Source: an uncultured Lachnospiraceae bacterium (GTDB taxonomy: Bacteria > Bacillota > Clostridia > Lachnospirales > Lachnospiraceae). From it: a stretch of DNA of 46,826 nucleotides. The position numbers were made by a program, and so were the translations under genes. Positions 32,934 through 41,282 of this stretch are shown one piece after another (position 1 is the stretch's first letter; every line of letters begins with the position of its first letter). The stretch is taken from the NCBI GenBank assembly GCA_910579275.1, contig CAJTTO010000035.1, positions 1 to 46,826 of the forward strand. The letters run 5' to 3'. The notes under the pieces are model-generated. The model was not told the origin of the DNA and ran no database searches. It worked only from the letters and a program-made list of their open reading frames with translations.

Positions 32934-34115
32934 ATGGAATCGTTTTTTATGTTTAGAAATCTAGCCATTATCCTTGTCGCTGCGAAAGTGTGCGGAATTG
33001 CAGCCAGAAAATGCAAGGCGCCACAGGTCGTTGGCGAAATCATCGCCGGACTTTTGATTGGTCCGAGCCTTCTGGGGTGGGTGGAGCAATCCGACTTTCT
33101 GGTAAAGCTTGCCGAGGTCGGCGTGGTATTGCTGATGTTTTCTGCCGGACTCGAAACAGACTTAAAGGATCTGATGAAGACAGGTCCCATCGCCGCACTG
33201 ATTGCCTGCACCGGTGTATTCATACCACTAGCGTGCGGGGCGCTGCTCTATATGGCTTTCTACGGTGTCGCACCATGGGGTTCGGAAGAATTCTACAAGG
33301 CAGTTTTTGTCGGCACCATCCTGACCGCTACTTCTGTCAGCATCACGGTGGAATCGCTGAAAGAAATGGGGAAATTAAAAGGCAAGGTCGGAACTACCAT
33401 CCTGAGTGCGGCAATCATTGACGACATCATCGGTATTATCGTACTTACCTTTGTAATCGGATTTAAAAATCCTGAGTCCAAGCCGACGGCAGTGCTCGTC
33501 AACACAGTTCTGTTCTTTGTGTTTGCCATCGTGATTGGATTTGTCTGCTACAAAATCTTCCAGTACGTGGACAATAAATACCCGCACACGAGACGTATTC
33601 CGATTCTGGGTCTCGCACTCTGTTTTGCCATGGCATATATTGCGGAAAAGTATTTTGGCATCGCGGATATCACCGGAGCATACGTGGCAGGCATTATTCT
33701 CTGTTCCATCCGGGATTCCGGCTATATCGCGGAAAAAATGGACACCAACTCCTATATGCTGTTTGGCCCGGTGTTCTTTGCAAGTATCGGTCTGAAAACC
33801 AATGTAGAAAGTATGAATATGGGTATTCTGCTCTTTTCCGTCGCGTTTGTCGCAGTCGGATTAATCTCAAAGGTTATCGGGTGCGGACTGATTGCTCGGC
33901 TATGCAAATTCAATGGTTTGGATTCGCTCAAAATCGGCGTCGGTATGATGACAAGGGGAGAGGTTGCCCTGATTGTGGCACAGAAAGGATTGACTGCCGG
34001 TCTGCTGACCCCGGTATATTTTACATCCGTAATCTTCCTGATTATCGTGTCCTCCATCTCAACACCGATTATTTTGAAAATATTATATTCCAAGGATGCA
34101 GCATCCCCGGCTTAA
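32934..34115 (+). CDS. Cation:proton antiporter, CPA2 (Kef/NapA-like) family
   Basis: 393 residues, about 12-13 membrane helices. Family features are P-Q-V-V-G-E-I-I-A-G-L-L-I-G-P, L-L-M-F-S-A-G-L-E-T-D and the ion-binding pair in A-I-I-D-D-I-I-G-I-I-V-L. It exchanges Na+ or K+ for H+ across the membrane. No TrkA-N domain is attached, as in NapA-type members. The ATG at 32934 follows GAGGGGG. It lies downstream of the carbonic anhydrase and ends at a strong terminator; coupling of bicarbonate and pH control is a plausible but unproven theme. Confidence 0.9.
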   Translation: MESFFMFRNLAIILVAAKVCGIAARKCKAPQVVGEIIAGLLIGPSLLGWVEQSDFLVKLAEVGVVLLMFSAGLETDLKDLMKTGPIAALIACTGVFIPLACGALLYMAFYGVAPWGSEEFYKAVFVGTILTATSVSITVESLKEMGKLKGKVGTTILSAAIIDDIIGIIVLTFVIGFKNPESKPTAVLVNTVLFFVFAIVIGFVCYKIFQYVDNKYPHTRRIPILGLALCFAMAYIAEKYFGIADITGAYVAGIILCSIRDSGYIAEKMDTNSYMLFGPVFFASIGLKTNVESMNMGILLFSVAFVAVGLISKVIGCGLIARLCKFNGLDSLKIGVGMMTRGEVALIVAQKGLTAGLLTPVYFTSVIFLIIVSSISTPIILKILYSKDAASPA

Positions 34116-34131
34116 CCGGGGATGTTTTTTT
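34102..34131 (+). terminator. Intrinsic terminator after the antiporter
   Basis: CATCCCCGG (34102-34110) and CCGGGGATG (34116-34124) form a perfect GC-rich stem with a 5-nt loop, followed by seven T. Confidence 0.92.
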
Positions 34132-35177
34132 CAGTTTAACGCATCAATCCACCACTTAACCACCTCCGGCGTTCCGTCCTCCCTCCATGTTATCAAAAAC
34201 TGCGCCGTGCCGACACAGTCTGCCGTGCCGCCTTCCCCATGCAGATATTCCGATGCAAGCAAAGCATTTTTCCCCTCATATTCTGCCGCACGCAGATTAT
34301 AATATCCTCTCGCATTTCCTCCCACAGTCTCTGCCGCAGCCGGTAGATCCCATCCCTCAGTATTCTGGGCGCTAAAAGAAATCTGCTCACCCAGATAAGG
34401 GCAATGTGCACTATATTTACCAGACTCCGGCTCCTGTATCACATCAATATGTAGTCCGCAGTCATAATCACCTTCATAGTCGGACGGCAGCAGCATCCGC
34501 TCGATGCAGTTCTTTTCCGAACTCGGTTCAGAATGACTCCTGTACTTAAAGATTGCTTTGTAAGAATCCCCCACTGCACCGCATCCGGTTCCCTGCGCGC
34601 TGAACACAATCTCCACATTTTCGTCGTTATCAATATCTTCCCAGAAGACATCAAACCATCCATAGAAAGAGCACATGTCCTCCGTAAAGTAATAAGGCGT
34701 GTCCTCATTGATGTAGAGCCAAAGTCCACCCCCGCCATAATACGGCTTCTCCTCCATGTCAAGCACCATGACAAGCATGTCCTTCTGACCATTGCCGTCA
34801 ATATCATCAATCCGAAGTCCCGTGAGTGCCATTGCCCCATCCTGAAAAACATTGTCATCCATCAACGTTTGCAGACAGACTTCGGCGGTATGCTGGTCAA
34901 TCCCCTGTTTTTCGGCTTCCTCATAAAAGAATTCCGTATTCTGCTCAAGCTGTTGTTCCGGCGTGTTTGTTTCTTCCGATTCCGGCTCCTGTTCCTCTGT
35001 CTCCTGTATCGTACTTTCTTTTTCGGTCTGCTGTTCTTGTGTCTGTACGAAATTTTGCACGGTATCCGGTTCTTCGACCGAAATCCGAGCATTCAGGTCT
35101 GACGCACATCCGAACGTCATACCCGCACAAAGCAGCACCATACATATATAGCTGGTTTTTTCAACTCTTTTTTTCAT
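34131..35177 (-). CDS. Secreted lipoprotein with calcium-loop (VCBS/FG-GAP-like) motifs
   Basis: 348 residues. The signal peptide ends at the lipobox M-T-F-G-C (Cys 24). A Glu/Gln/Thr-rich linker (about 30-80) is followed by a domain with two aspartate loops, D-D-I-D-G-N-G-Q-K-D and E-D-I-D-N-D-E-N-V-E, that look like calcium-binding repeats of integrin-like or dockerin-like folds. No enzyme motif is seen. The ATG at 35177 follows AGGAGG at 11 nt. It is a single-gene unit convergent with the antiporter. Function unknown. Confidence 0.75.
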   Translation of the reverse strand: MKKRVEKTSYICMVLLCAGMTFGCASDLNARISVEEPDTVQNFVQTQEQQTEKESTIQETEEQEPESEETNTPEQQLEQNTEFFYEEAEKQGIDQHTAEVCLQTLMDDNVFQDGAMALTGLRIDDIDGNGQKDMLVMVLDMEEKPYYGGGGLWLYINEDTPYYFTEDMCSFYGWFDVFWEDIDNDENVEIVFSAQGTGCGAVGDSYKAIFKYRSHSEPSSEKNCIERMLLPSDYEGDYDCGLHIDVIQEPESGKYSAHCPYLGEQISFSAQNTEGWDLPAAAETVGGNARGYYNLRAAEYEGKNALLASEYLHGEGGTADCVGTAQFLITWREDGTPEVVKWWIDALN

Positions 35178-35220
35178 CGTATTTGTTTCCTCCTGTGTAA
35201 TATACGCCCAACAAACTTAA

Positions 35221-35288
35221 GGAACGGTTAACAAATAACGCATCCATTTAACGTCGTATAAATGAACAAGTTATTTATTAACAGTTCC
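35221..35288 (+). repeat. Family C palindromic repeat (copy C2)
   Basis: Arms GGAACGGTTAACAAATAAC (35221-35239) and GTTATTTATTAACAGTTCC (35270-35288) are inverted repeats matching at 17 of 19. It is the reverse of copy C1 at 8353-8416. No clear target duplication is visible. Confidence 0.8.
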
Positions 35289-35293
35289 TAATG

Positions 35294-35326
35294 AAATCAC
35301 ATGACAGAAAACTTGCCATGTGATTT
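35294..35326. other. 10-bp perfect inverted repeat downstream of vsr
   Basis: AAATCACATG and CATGTGATTT form a stem with a 13-nt loop and little T-tract. It could be an mRNA end hairpin. The remaining bases to 35513 hold no gene, only three GCATCA-like direct repeats near 35390-35440. Confidence 0.4.
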
Positions 35327-35513
35327 TACGGTTCCCTTACATTTGGTTTTGCTAGAGCATATATGTTCCATTCATATTACAGGAGAAATGCATCATGATT
35401 GTATCAGAATTGCATCAAAGTTGCATCATTCCATCTTGATGCGTCTCCGGTGCTGCGCTATTGTACGTGGCTTGCAAACTATAATTTACAGGAAATCGTC
35501 GGCACCCATAACC

Positions 35514-35963
35514 TTAACTGTCTGTCACGTCATTCGACATCATCAAGTCAAATATGGTCTCCTCGATGACCTTAATGCATTCGTCAATACACTTTATAAT
35601 GTCGTTCCCCCAAAAGCGGATAACTGTCCAGCCTTCATACAGGAGTCTCTTGTTTACCTTATCGTCCCGTTCCCTGTTTCGGGATATCTTGCTTATCCAG
35701 AACGCGCTGTTGCTTCCCCGCTCGAGCCTTGGCTTTAATACCTCCCAGTCCTTGCCGTGAAAAAATTCTCCGTCACAGAAAATGGCTATCTTATACTTCG
35801 TCAATACAATATCCGGTGTTCCTGGCAGAGATTTCATATTTTTGCGGTAGCGATACCCCCTATGCCACAATTCCTTCCTCAATAAAACCTCTATCTTAGT
35901 ATCCTTGCTTTTGATATTTTTCATGTTTTTATGACGCTGCTCTTTTGTCAATACATCTGCCAT
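35514..35963 (-). CDS. Vsr/DUF559-like DNA mismatch endonuclease
   Basis: 149 residues. The Vsr-like pattern includes M-K-N-I-K-S-K-D-T, G-Y-R-Y-R-K, L-P-G-T-P-D-I-V-L (D51), F-C-D-G-E-F-F-H-G-K-D-W (62-73) and F-W-I-S-K-I-S-R-N. Vsr nicks T:G mismatches made by 5-methylcytosine deamination. From memory of E. coli Vsr, D51 and H69 are kept while H64 is Asp, as in many wider-family members. The ATG at 35963 follows GGGGGAG; the longer frame to 36029 runs through repeat A6 and is an artefact. No cytosine methylase is in the window. It follows the Wadjet genes on the same strand. Confidence 0.85.
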   Translation of the reverse strand: MADVLTKEQRHKNMKNIKSKDTKIEVLLRKELWHRGYRYRKNMKSLPGTPDIVLTKYKIAIFCDGEFFHGKDWEVLKPRLERGSNSAFWISKISRNRERDDKVNKRLLYEGWTVIRFWGNDIIKCIDECIKVIEETIFDLMMSNDVTDS

Positions 35964-35981
35964 AAATCTCCCCCATTCATG

Positions 35982-36050
35982 GTAACAGTTCAGCCTTCGG
36001 CTTCCTGTTATAAGCATCAAGCCATGCAAAGTCCTGCGCTAAACTGTTAC
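35982..36050 (+). repeat. Family A miniature element (copy A6), 69-bp deletion form
   Basis: Ends are GTAACAGTTCAG (35982-35993) and CTAAACTGTTAC (36039-36050). Its sequence equals copy A4 with one deletion between two TGCAAA repeats (27969 and 28037, 68 bp apart; 137 minus 68 is 69). No target duplication is seen. Its right end codes the last three residues and stop of jetC. Confidence 0.85.
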
Positions 36051-39000
36051 CACAAGCCTCTCCTGCCCAATCACTTCGATCTGGGAGCTGACAATCGTCT
36101 CTTCCTGTGCGCCGCGTAAATGCTCGCCGCGCAGGTATTGCATGCCGCCATGCAAATTGGAGGATACGAGATTGAGCACATAGATGTTGTCAAACCTTCC
36201 ATAAATGGATTCGCCGCCTAGTCCTGATAAGCAGATAAGCTGTGTGTTCATCTTCTCTGCCATGTCCATCAAGGGCTTGAGCAGATGCTCTGCGTTGGTC
36301 TGGGCGAAAGGATTGTCCATCACAAGTACTTTGCCCTCATTGCGGTCCGCAAAAATATCGGTCTCGTCGCGGCGCATATAATACATCAGACTGGACAGGA
36401 TAACAAATGCTGTCAGGAATCCCTCGCCGCCGGAATTGCGCGCCGCCTGCGCCCATGTGATGGGATACTCGCGCTGTGCCTCGACTTTATATAATTTGAT
36501 TTGCACATTGCCGATTCCGACAATACTGTCATAAAGATTTTTTGTCGTGATTCTTGTTCCGAAATATTCCTGCGGATTTTCATTTTTCTCCAAAATTTCG
36601 ATGCCTTTGACCGTCAGTTCGTCAAGGAAATCACCAAGCTTTAACTGATACATACCTTCCTGTTCTGTCCAGTCCGGCAGCTGTAGTTTTAACATCTTGA
36701 CCGCCTTCCCCCGGATGGTAATGGTCGAATTGCCGTCAATCTGTCCCAGATTGCTATGCACATCCTGACAGTAGTCGCCGAGCAGCTCCGTAATGCGCCC
36801 CTTCTCCTTCTCAACAAGGGAGATATCCACAGCAAGCTTCTCCATCTGGCTGTCATAGGACTGCAGTGTCGTGTCAAGCTGCGCCAGAACCAAAGCCGCG
36901 TTGTCCGTCAGGGAAAGCATCGATTCAAGCGGCTTTCTGTAGTAGTCCTCCTGATAAATTCCCTTCTGCATCATTTTGTAAAGGTACGTGGTCAGCTTTC
37001 CCTTTCTGCGCTCACGCTCCTCCTTCAAATTGCGGTAATCCCGCAGCATCCGTCCTTGGAAATCGCGCAGCTGCTTGGTATCCAGCAGCGTAATGTCCGT
37101 CTCCCACTGCGGCTCGTGCCGGCACACAAAATCTTCGTACTCCGCGAGCGTGCTAAGATTCTCCCCCAATCCCTTTAAGCGCTGTTCCACCTTTCTGATA
37201 TCTTCCTCAATATTCTTGATTCGGTACTGTATCTGATTGATTGCCGCAGAAAAAGCGGTTGTCCTGATTTCTTCTTTCGCAAGCGGCTCCTCCGTTTTGC
37301 ATTTTTCCAGCATATCTTTCTTTTTTGCACAGATGCGGCTCTGAAAAACCGCGGTCTCCTTGTCCTCGTCGTTCCACTGCCTGTCCTTGAGCTTCCATTG
37401 GCTTCGCCTGTCCTCGATCCGTATCTCCTGATGTGCCTCCTCCTTCTCATCATAAGCCACTGCCGCCCAGTCCTGCTGCGCAAGACCGTACTTCCCAGCA
37501 AACCGCTCAAGCTCTTTTTGCAGTTTATTGCAGTTTGCAGTCGTCTTTTGCAGCTGTTTTTCCAGATCCTGCACCTGCATGGACATCTTGGACGTGATTG
37601 CCTCGAACCGCGCCTCCTGTTCCTGCACTGTCGCCGGCAGGACAATCTCCTCCGCAGGCTCTGCCAGCCGATACGGCTCATAAAAACTGCATTTCGTCCG
37701 GCAGTCCAGAACCCTCCTGTCAAGCTCTGCGTGTGCGCGCTCGATACTCTGGATGCGCTCCCTGCATGTCTCCAGCGCATCCCTGACAAGTTTTCGGTTC
37801 TGCTCCTGCCGCTCCTGCTCACGCTGGCTGCGGTTCACATTTTCCATGCACATTGTATACGTTTCGTATTCCTTGCAAAACAGCGCAAACGCCTTCTCAC
37901 GCCGCTGCATTTTTTCCAACTGCTGCTGCTCCTCTGCAATGTCAGCTGCAAGCCTGTTTATCTGCTCCTCATTTTTCTGCATATCGCTTTTCAGTGTCTG
38001 TATCGTGTCGGAAAGCACCTCAGACGCCGTTTTCACTTCTGACATCTGTGTCATATTTTTGTCGTATGCTTCCTTCGTAAGTTTCTGGTTTCTGATTCGC
38101 TCCCTCTTTTCAAAGTACTCCGCGTACTCCTTCCTGCGCACCGCTGTCTGTTCTTTTTTCTCCCGAATCTGCTGCTCCTTGTCTGCTACCAGCAGGCGAA
38201 GCGCTTCCTCGTCAAGCAGCTTTTCATTGAACCAGACGAAAAAATGAATGCCCTCGAGCGCAAAAAGTCCCGCTTCCTGCGCTGCGGCTGTCTCCTCCAG
38301 ACGCTCACGCTGTATAATCGGAATCGGAAAAGACGTGTAAATTTCCCTGTCATGTCCCGAAAGCACTTTGATATCCTGCCCCGAAAGAATCAGGGCATAA
38401 GGCAGAAATGGCTGTCTGCGCACAAGCTCCTCATTTTTCCGCGCGGAATATCCGTTTTTCCCAAGCCAGTCCATACCGTAGACCACGTTGATGTTCAGCC
38501 TGTCAAACAATTCCAGCGTTTCTTTCGGAAGTTCGAGTACTTTTCCCTGCGTAAGGCGCACAAAGTCCCTCTGCAGCGCATCCTCCTCCTTTTCCAGCGT
38601 GCGTTTTGCCTGTTCGCACACGGCGAGCCTTCTGTCCGCAGCAGCAAGAATTTTGTCCGTACTCCACTGCTCTTTCGCATCCATGTCAAAATAACGCATT
38701 ATAACAAGCCGCTCAGAAAGCTCCGACTCCAGCGCAGTCTTCTCCCGCTCCAAGTCCGCAAGCATAAATCCCTGACGAAGCTGCTCCTGCCGCCTGTCCT
38801 CCATATCGCGGAGCAGGGATTTCTGCCGCTCGTTTGCCTCGTCAAGCTGTTTTTTGTGCGCAGTACAGCTTCTCGTCCCCGCCTCAAGTTCTTTCTGGTA
38901 CTGTTCCTGTTTGATATCCAGAAATCCCGCCTCGTATTCCCCTACAATGTTTCGGACAAATGTCTCCTGAAACTCCTCGTTAAAGCCGTCCTCAATGCGG

Positions 39001-40454
39001 TGAAAACCATTCAGGCGCTCCTTGTAGGCACTAATTTCTGTGATGAGCCGGATAATCGCACCATCCAGCCACTGCTGCTTGTCAGCAAGCTCCTGCAATC
39101 TTTTGTTTTCCTCCTGACGAGAAGTCTCCTTTTCCTGAAGCTGTTCTGCCATGTCGCCGGCAAGCCGTTCATAATGGACGCCAAGCGCCTTTCCAAGCGC
39201 CCTGCGCTCGGGTTCCAGTCTGCCCTCACCCTCACGCAGCACATTCAGGCGCTCCTGAATCAGGCGCTCGTCCTGCCGGACTTCCCCAAGCTGCTCCTGC
39301 CGCTTTGCAAGCTCCAGCTTGTGCAGCAGTGTCTCAATCCGCTGTATTTCCTCCTCAAGCGCGTCCCGCTCCACACCAATCATGTCACGGTTACTCACAT
39401 GAAAGCGAAGCGCATCCGTCAGGCTGTGTATTTCAGCGGAATACTTTTCATACGCAATGCGTTCAAGCTCGGCATCACATTCCGCCTTGCTGTCAAGCAA
39501 ATGATTTTTCGTATCATTCTGCTCCCCCTCCATGCGTAAAAGCAGTGCACGGAAACCTGCAATCATGTTTTCCTGCTCCTCTACCTTGTCCGTCACAAGC
39601 TTGTACCCTCCGGCTGAGGCGGATATCTCCAGCGCGTCCTCCCGAAACTGGCGGATGGTGTTTCTGCGCGCAATTTTCGACTGGTTTGCCTTGTACGAAA
39701 TGACATACTTCTCTATAATATTCTGAAATTCCTTCATGCGGTCTTTCTCTTTGTTGAGTTTGCTCTCCACCGCATCAAGAAACCATTTTTCAATCAGTCC
39801 TTTCTCGTCACGGCAGTCGGAAAATAGCTCCGACAGACCGGACTCCTTGAGGTTGACTTTTTTGATGATGTTTTCCCATTCCTTATAATAAATCTGATAC
39901 TCCGCGAGCTTGTCAAAGTACTGTCTGGACTGCGCGCTGTTGTTCATGTCATAGCAGCTGAATTTGACCGCATGCTCTTTCTTATACGTCTCGAAAAGCT
40001 GCCTGCATTCGCGGTAGCTCTTAAGCACGATTTCCTTGTTCTTTTTCTCAACTACGGGAAGATTGTAGATATCCTGCGCACATCTGCCGCTGTACTCACA
40101 GATAAAGCTTATCATCTCGAGCCGGTTGTCATCATCCTCCTCCGTAAGCTGACTCTTGCGCACCATCAGTCCCACAAGACAATATCCCGCTCCGCGGTCA
40201 AGCTTCCACTCCACCATAATGAATGTCGGCTTGCTTGTTGTGAAGTAGCTCTCAAACGGCCTGTCCTTTGCATCCCGATAGCGCTTATGCACAAACGGAG
40301 CGGTCATCATCTGCACCAGCACAGATTTTCCGCCCCCATTCTGCAGCGACATCAGCGTACTCCGCCCCTGCATCTGAAAGGTGTCGTCGCTGATGCGCAT
40401 GGTATTGTTATTGTAATTCAGGTTAATCAGTCTCACCGCGTTTATTTTACTCAT
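36039..40454 (-). CDS. jetC: Wadjet JetC: SMC/MukB-like ATPase
   Basis: 1471 residues. The N-terminal half of the ATPase head has Walker A N-G-G-G-K-S (39-44). Long coiled-coil arms span about 240-1150. The C-terminal half of the head has the ABC signature N-S-G-G-E-G-F (1340-1346) and Walker B V-L-V-M-D-N-P-F (D1380). JetC loops DNA by extrusion, and Wadjet cuts small circular plasmids. Asn after the Walker B Asp instead of Glu is notable, but this form recurs in the family. The ATG at 40454 follows AGGAGG. The last residues V-T-V and the TAG come from repeat A6. It is the last gene of the set D-A-B-C. The type III assignment of the system is inferred from the JetA/JetB families. Confidence 0.88.
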   Translation of the reverse strand: MSKINAVRLINLNYNNNTMRISDDTFQMQGRSTLMSLQNGGGKSVLVQMMTAPFVHKRYRDAKDRPFESYFTTSKPTFIMVEWKLDRGAGYCLVGLMVRKSQLTEEDDDNRLEMISFICEYSGRCAQDIYNLPVVEKKNKEIVLKSYRECRQLFETYKKEHAVKFSCYDMNNSAQSRQYFDKLAEYQIYYKEWENIIKKVNLKESGLSELFSDCRDEKGLIEKWFLDAVESKLNKEKDRMKEFQNIIEKYVISYKANQSKIARRNTIRQFREDALEISASAGGYKLVTDKVEEQENMIAGFRALLLRMEGEQNDTKNHLLDSKAECDAELERIAYEKYSAEIHSLTDALRFHVSNRDMIGVERDALEEEIQRIETLLHKLELAKRQEQLGEVRQDERLIQERLNVLREGEGRLEPERRALGKALGVHYERLAGDMAEQLQEKETSRQEENKRLQELADKQQWLDGAIIRLITEISAYKERLNGFHRIEDGFNEEFQETFVRNIVGEYEAGFLDIKQEQYQKELEAGTRSCTAHKKQLDEANERQKSLLRDMEDRRQEQLRQGFMLADLEREKTALESELSERLVIMRYFDMDAKEQWSTDKILAAADRRLAVCEQAKRTLEKEEDALQRDFVRLTQGKVLELPKETLELFDRLNINVVYGMDWLGKNGYSARKNEELVRRQPFLPYALILSGQDIKVLSGHDREIYTSFPIPIIQRERLEETAAAQEAGLFALEGIHFFVWFNEKLLDEEALRLLVADKEQQIREKKEQTAVRRKEYAEYFEKRERIRNQKLTKEAYDKNMTQMSEVKTASEVLSDTIQTLKSDMQKNEEQINRLAADIAEEQQQLEKMQRREKAFALFCKEYETYTMCMENVNRSQREQERQEQNRKLVRDALETCRERIQSIERAHAELDRRVLDCRTKCSFYEPYRLAEPAEEIVLPATVQEQEARFEAITSKMSMQVQDLEKQLQKTTANCNKLQKELERFAGKYGLAQQDWAAVAYDEKEEAHQEIRIEDRRSQWKLKDRQWNDEDKETAVFQSRICAKKKDMLEKCKTEEPLAKEEIRTTAFSAAINQIQYRIKNIEEDIRKVEQRLKGLGENLSTLAEYEDFVCRHEPQWETDITLLDTKQLRDFQGRMLRDYRNLKEERERRKGKLTTYLYKMMQKGIYQEDYYRKPLESMLSLTDNAALVLAQLDTTLQSYDSQMEKLAVDISLVEKEKGRITELLGDYCQDVHSNLGQIDGNSTITIRGKAVKMLKLQLPDWTEQEGMYQLKLGDFLDELTVKGIEILEKNENPQEYFGTRITTKNLYDSIVGIGNVQIKLYKVEAQREYPITWAQAARNSGGEGFLTAFVILSSLMYYMRRDETDIFADRNEGKVLVMDNPFAQTNAEHLLKPLMDMAEKMNTQLICLSGLGGESIYGRFDNIYVLNLVSSNLHGGMQYLRGEHLRGAQEETIVSSQIEVIGQERLVVTV

Positions 40455-40496
40455 TGCTGCCTCCTACATAACGGTCTGTACAATAAAAAGAATACC

Positions 40497-41213
40497 CTAC
40501 TGCGCAGTGCTCTCCGACAGCACTTTACAGATTCTCTGATAATGGTTCTGGTTAAGCAGATTCCAGTCCATCAGGTTGTCGAGTTTCTTTGTCGTCTTAA
40601 TCATTTCATCCTCCTGCACATATTCAATTAGTCCCTGATTTTCGAGAAACATAAAAATATGATGCAGAAATCCCTCCTTTGTCGTCCGCGCCCGCGAACC
40701 GCGCTCATCGGATTTGAGTGACTCATATGCCTCTTGCATATTACGAAAAGCCAGACCGTTCTTTTCCTCATCCTCATCGGATGTGTTCTCGACACCGTTT
40801 TTCAGGCGGTCAGTCACGCAGTTCTGCAGCTCCCCTACCCGAATATAATCCCTCGACTTGGCGCTCGCGCCCTGTCCGTCGTAAAATTCTGACAGCAGTG
40901 TCAGAATCACAAACTGCGACAGATAAAAATCCTTGTCCGTCCCGCCCGATTTGCAGAGAATCTCCTTTAGCTTTGCCTTGGAAAATCCCAGAAAAACATT
41001 CTCCTCCTTCGGAATCAGATAAATCACATCACCGTATCGCTCAATGCTGCTCTGCGCCTCGTCCCCCTGACTCTTGACCAGAAGCTGCACCTGTTCATTT
41101 TCCACATACGCCCTGTACAGCCCGGCAGTCTCATCCTCGCGAAGCTCAAAATGCTCCAAAAGATAATAAAAAATTTGCTGGCTGAGACGTATCTCATCTA
41201 TTTCATATGCCAT
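40497..41213 (-). CDS. jetB: Wadjet JetB: MukE-like subunit (DUF6063-like)
   Basis: About 238 residues, helical and acidic. It opens A-Y-E-I-D-E-I-R-L-S-Q-Q-I-F-Y-Y-L-L and has winged-helix-like content, with no enzyme motif. JetB binds the kleisin JetA and DNA in the Wadjet complex. The assignment rests on its place between jetA and jetC and on resemblance to DUF6063 proteins. The ATG at 41213 follows GGAGG at 5 nt; an earlier GTG at 41225 is less likely. It lies 42 nt before jetC. Confidence 0.8.
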   Translation of the reverse strand: MAYEIDEIRLSQQIFYYLLEHFELREDETAGLYRAYVENEQVQLLVKSQGDEAQSSIERYGDVIYLIPKEENVFLGFSKAKLKEILCKSGGTDKDFYLSQFVILTLLSEFYDGQGASAKSRDYIRVGELQNCVTDRLKNGVENTSDEDEEKNGLAFRNMQEAYESLKSDERGSRARTTKEGFLHHIFMFLENQGLIEYVQEDEMIKTTKKLDNLMDWNLLNQNHYQRICKVLSESTAQ

Positions 41214-41282
41214 TTTAACCTCCATGCCGCCCCCGACGGCTCAAATAGGGATGAAAAATGGTGGCAAAGAACTTTCACCCCC

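Noticed and set aside
35964..36029. An N-terminal extension of the Vsr gene into the repeat
   Set aside because: The extension (M-H-G-L-M, then G-S-R-R-L-N-C-Y) is translated repeat A sequence. Similar peptides arise at other A copies, and the real start at 35963 has a strong ribosome binding site.
36039..36180. JetC judged inactive because the Walker B Asp is followed by Asn
   Set aside because: The D-N-P-F form appears typical of this subgroup of SMC-like ATPases as far as I know, and the other motifs are intact.
38244..39539. A 431-codon plus-strand open frame
   Set aside because: It is antisense to the coiled-coil region of jetC, rich in Leu and Phe as expected from the reverse of Glu/Lys/Gln codons, with no start signal.
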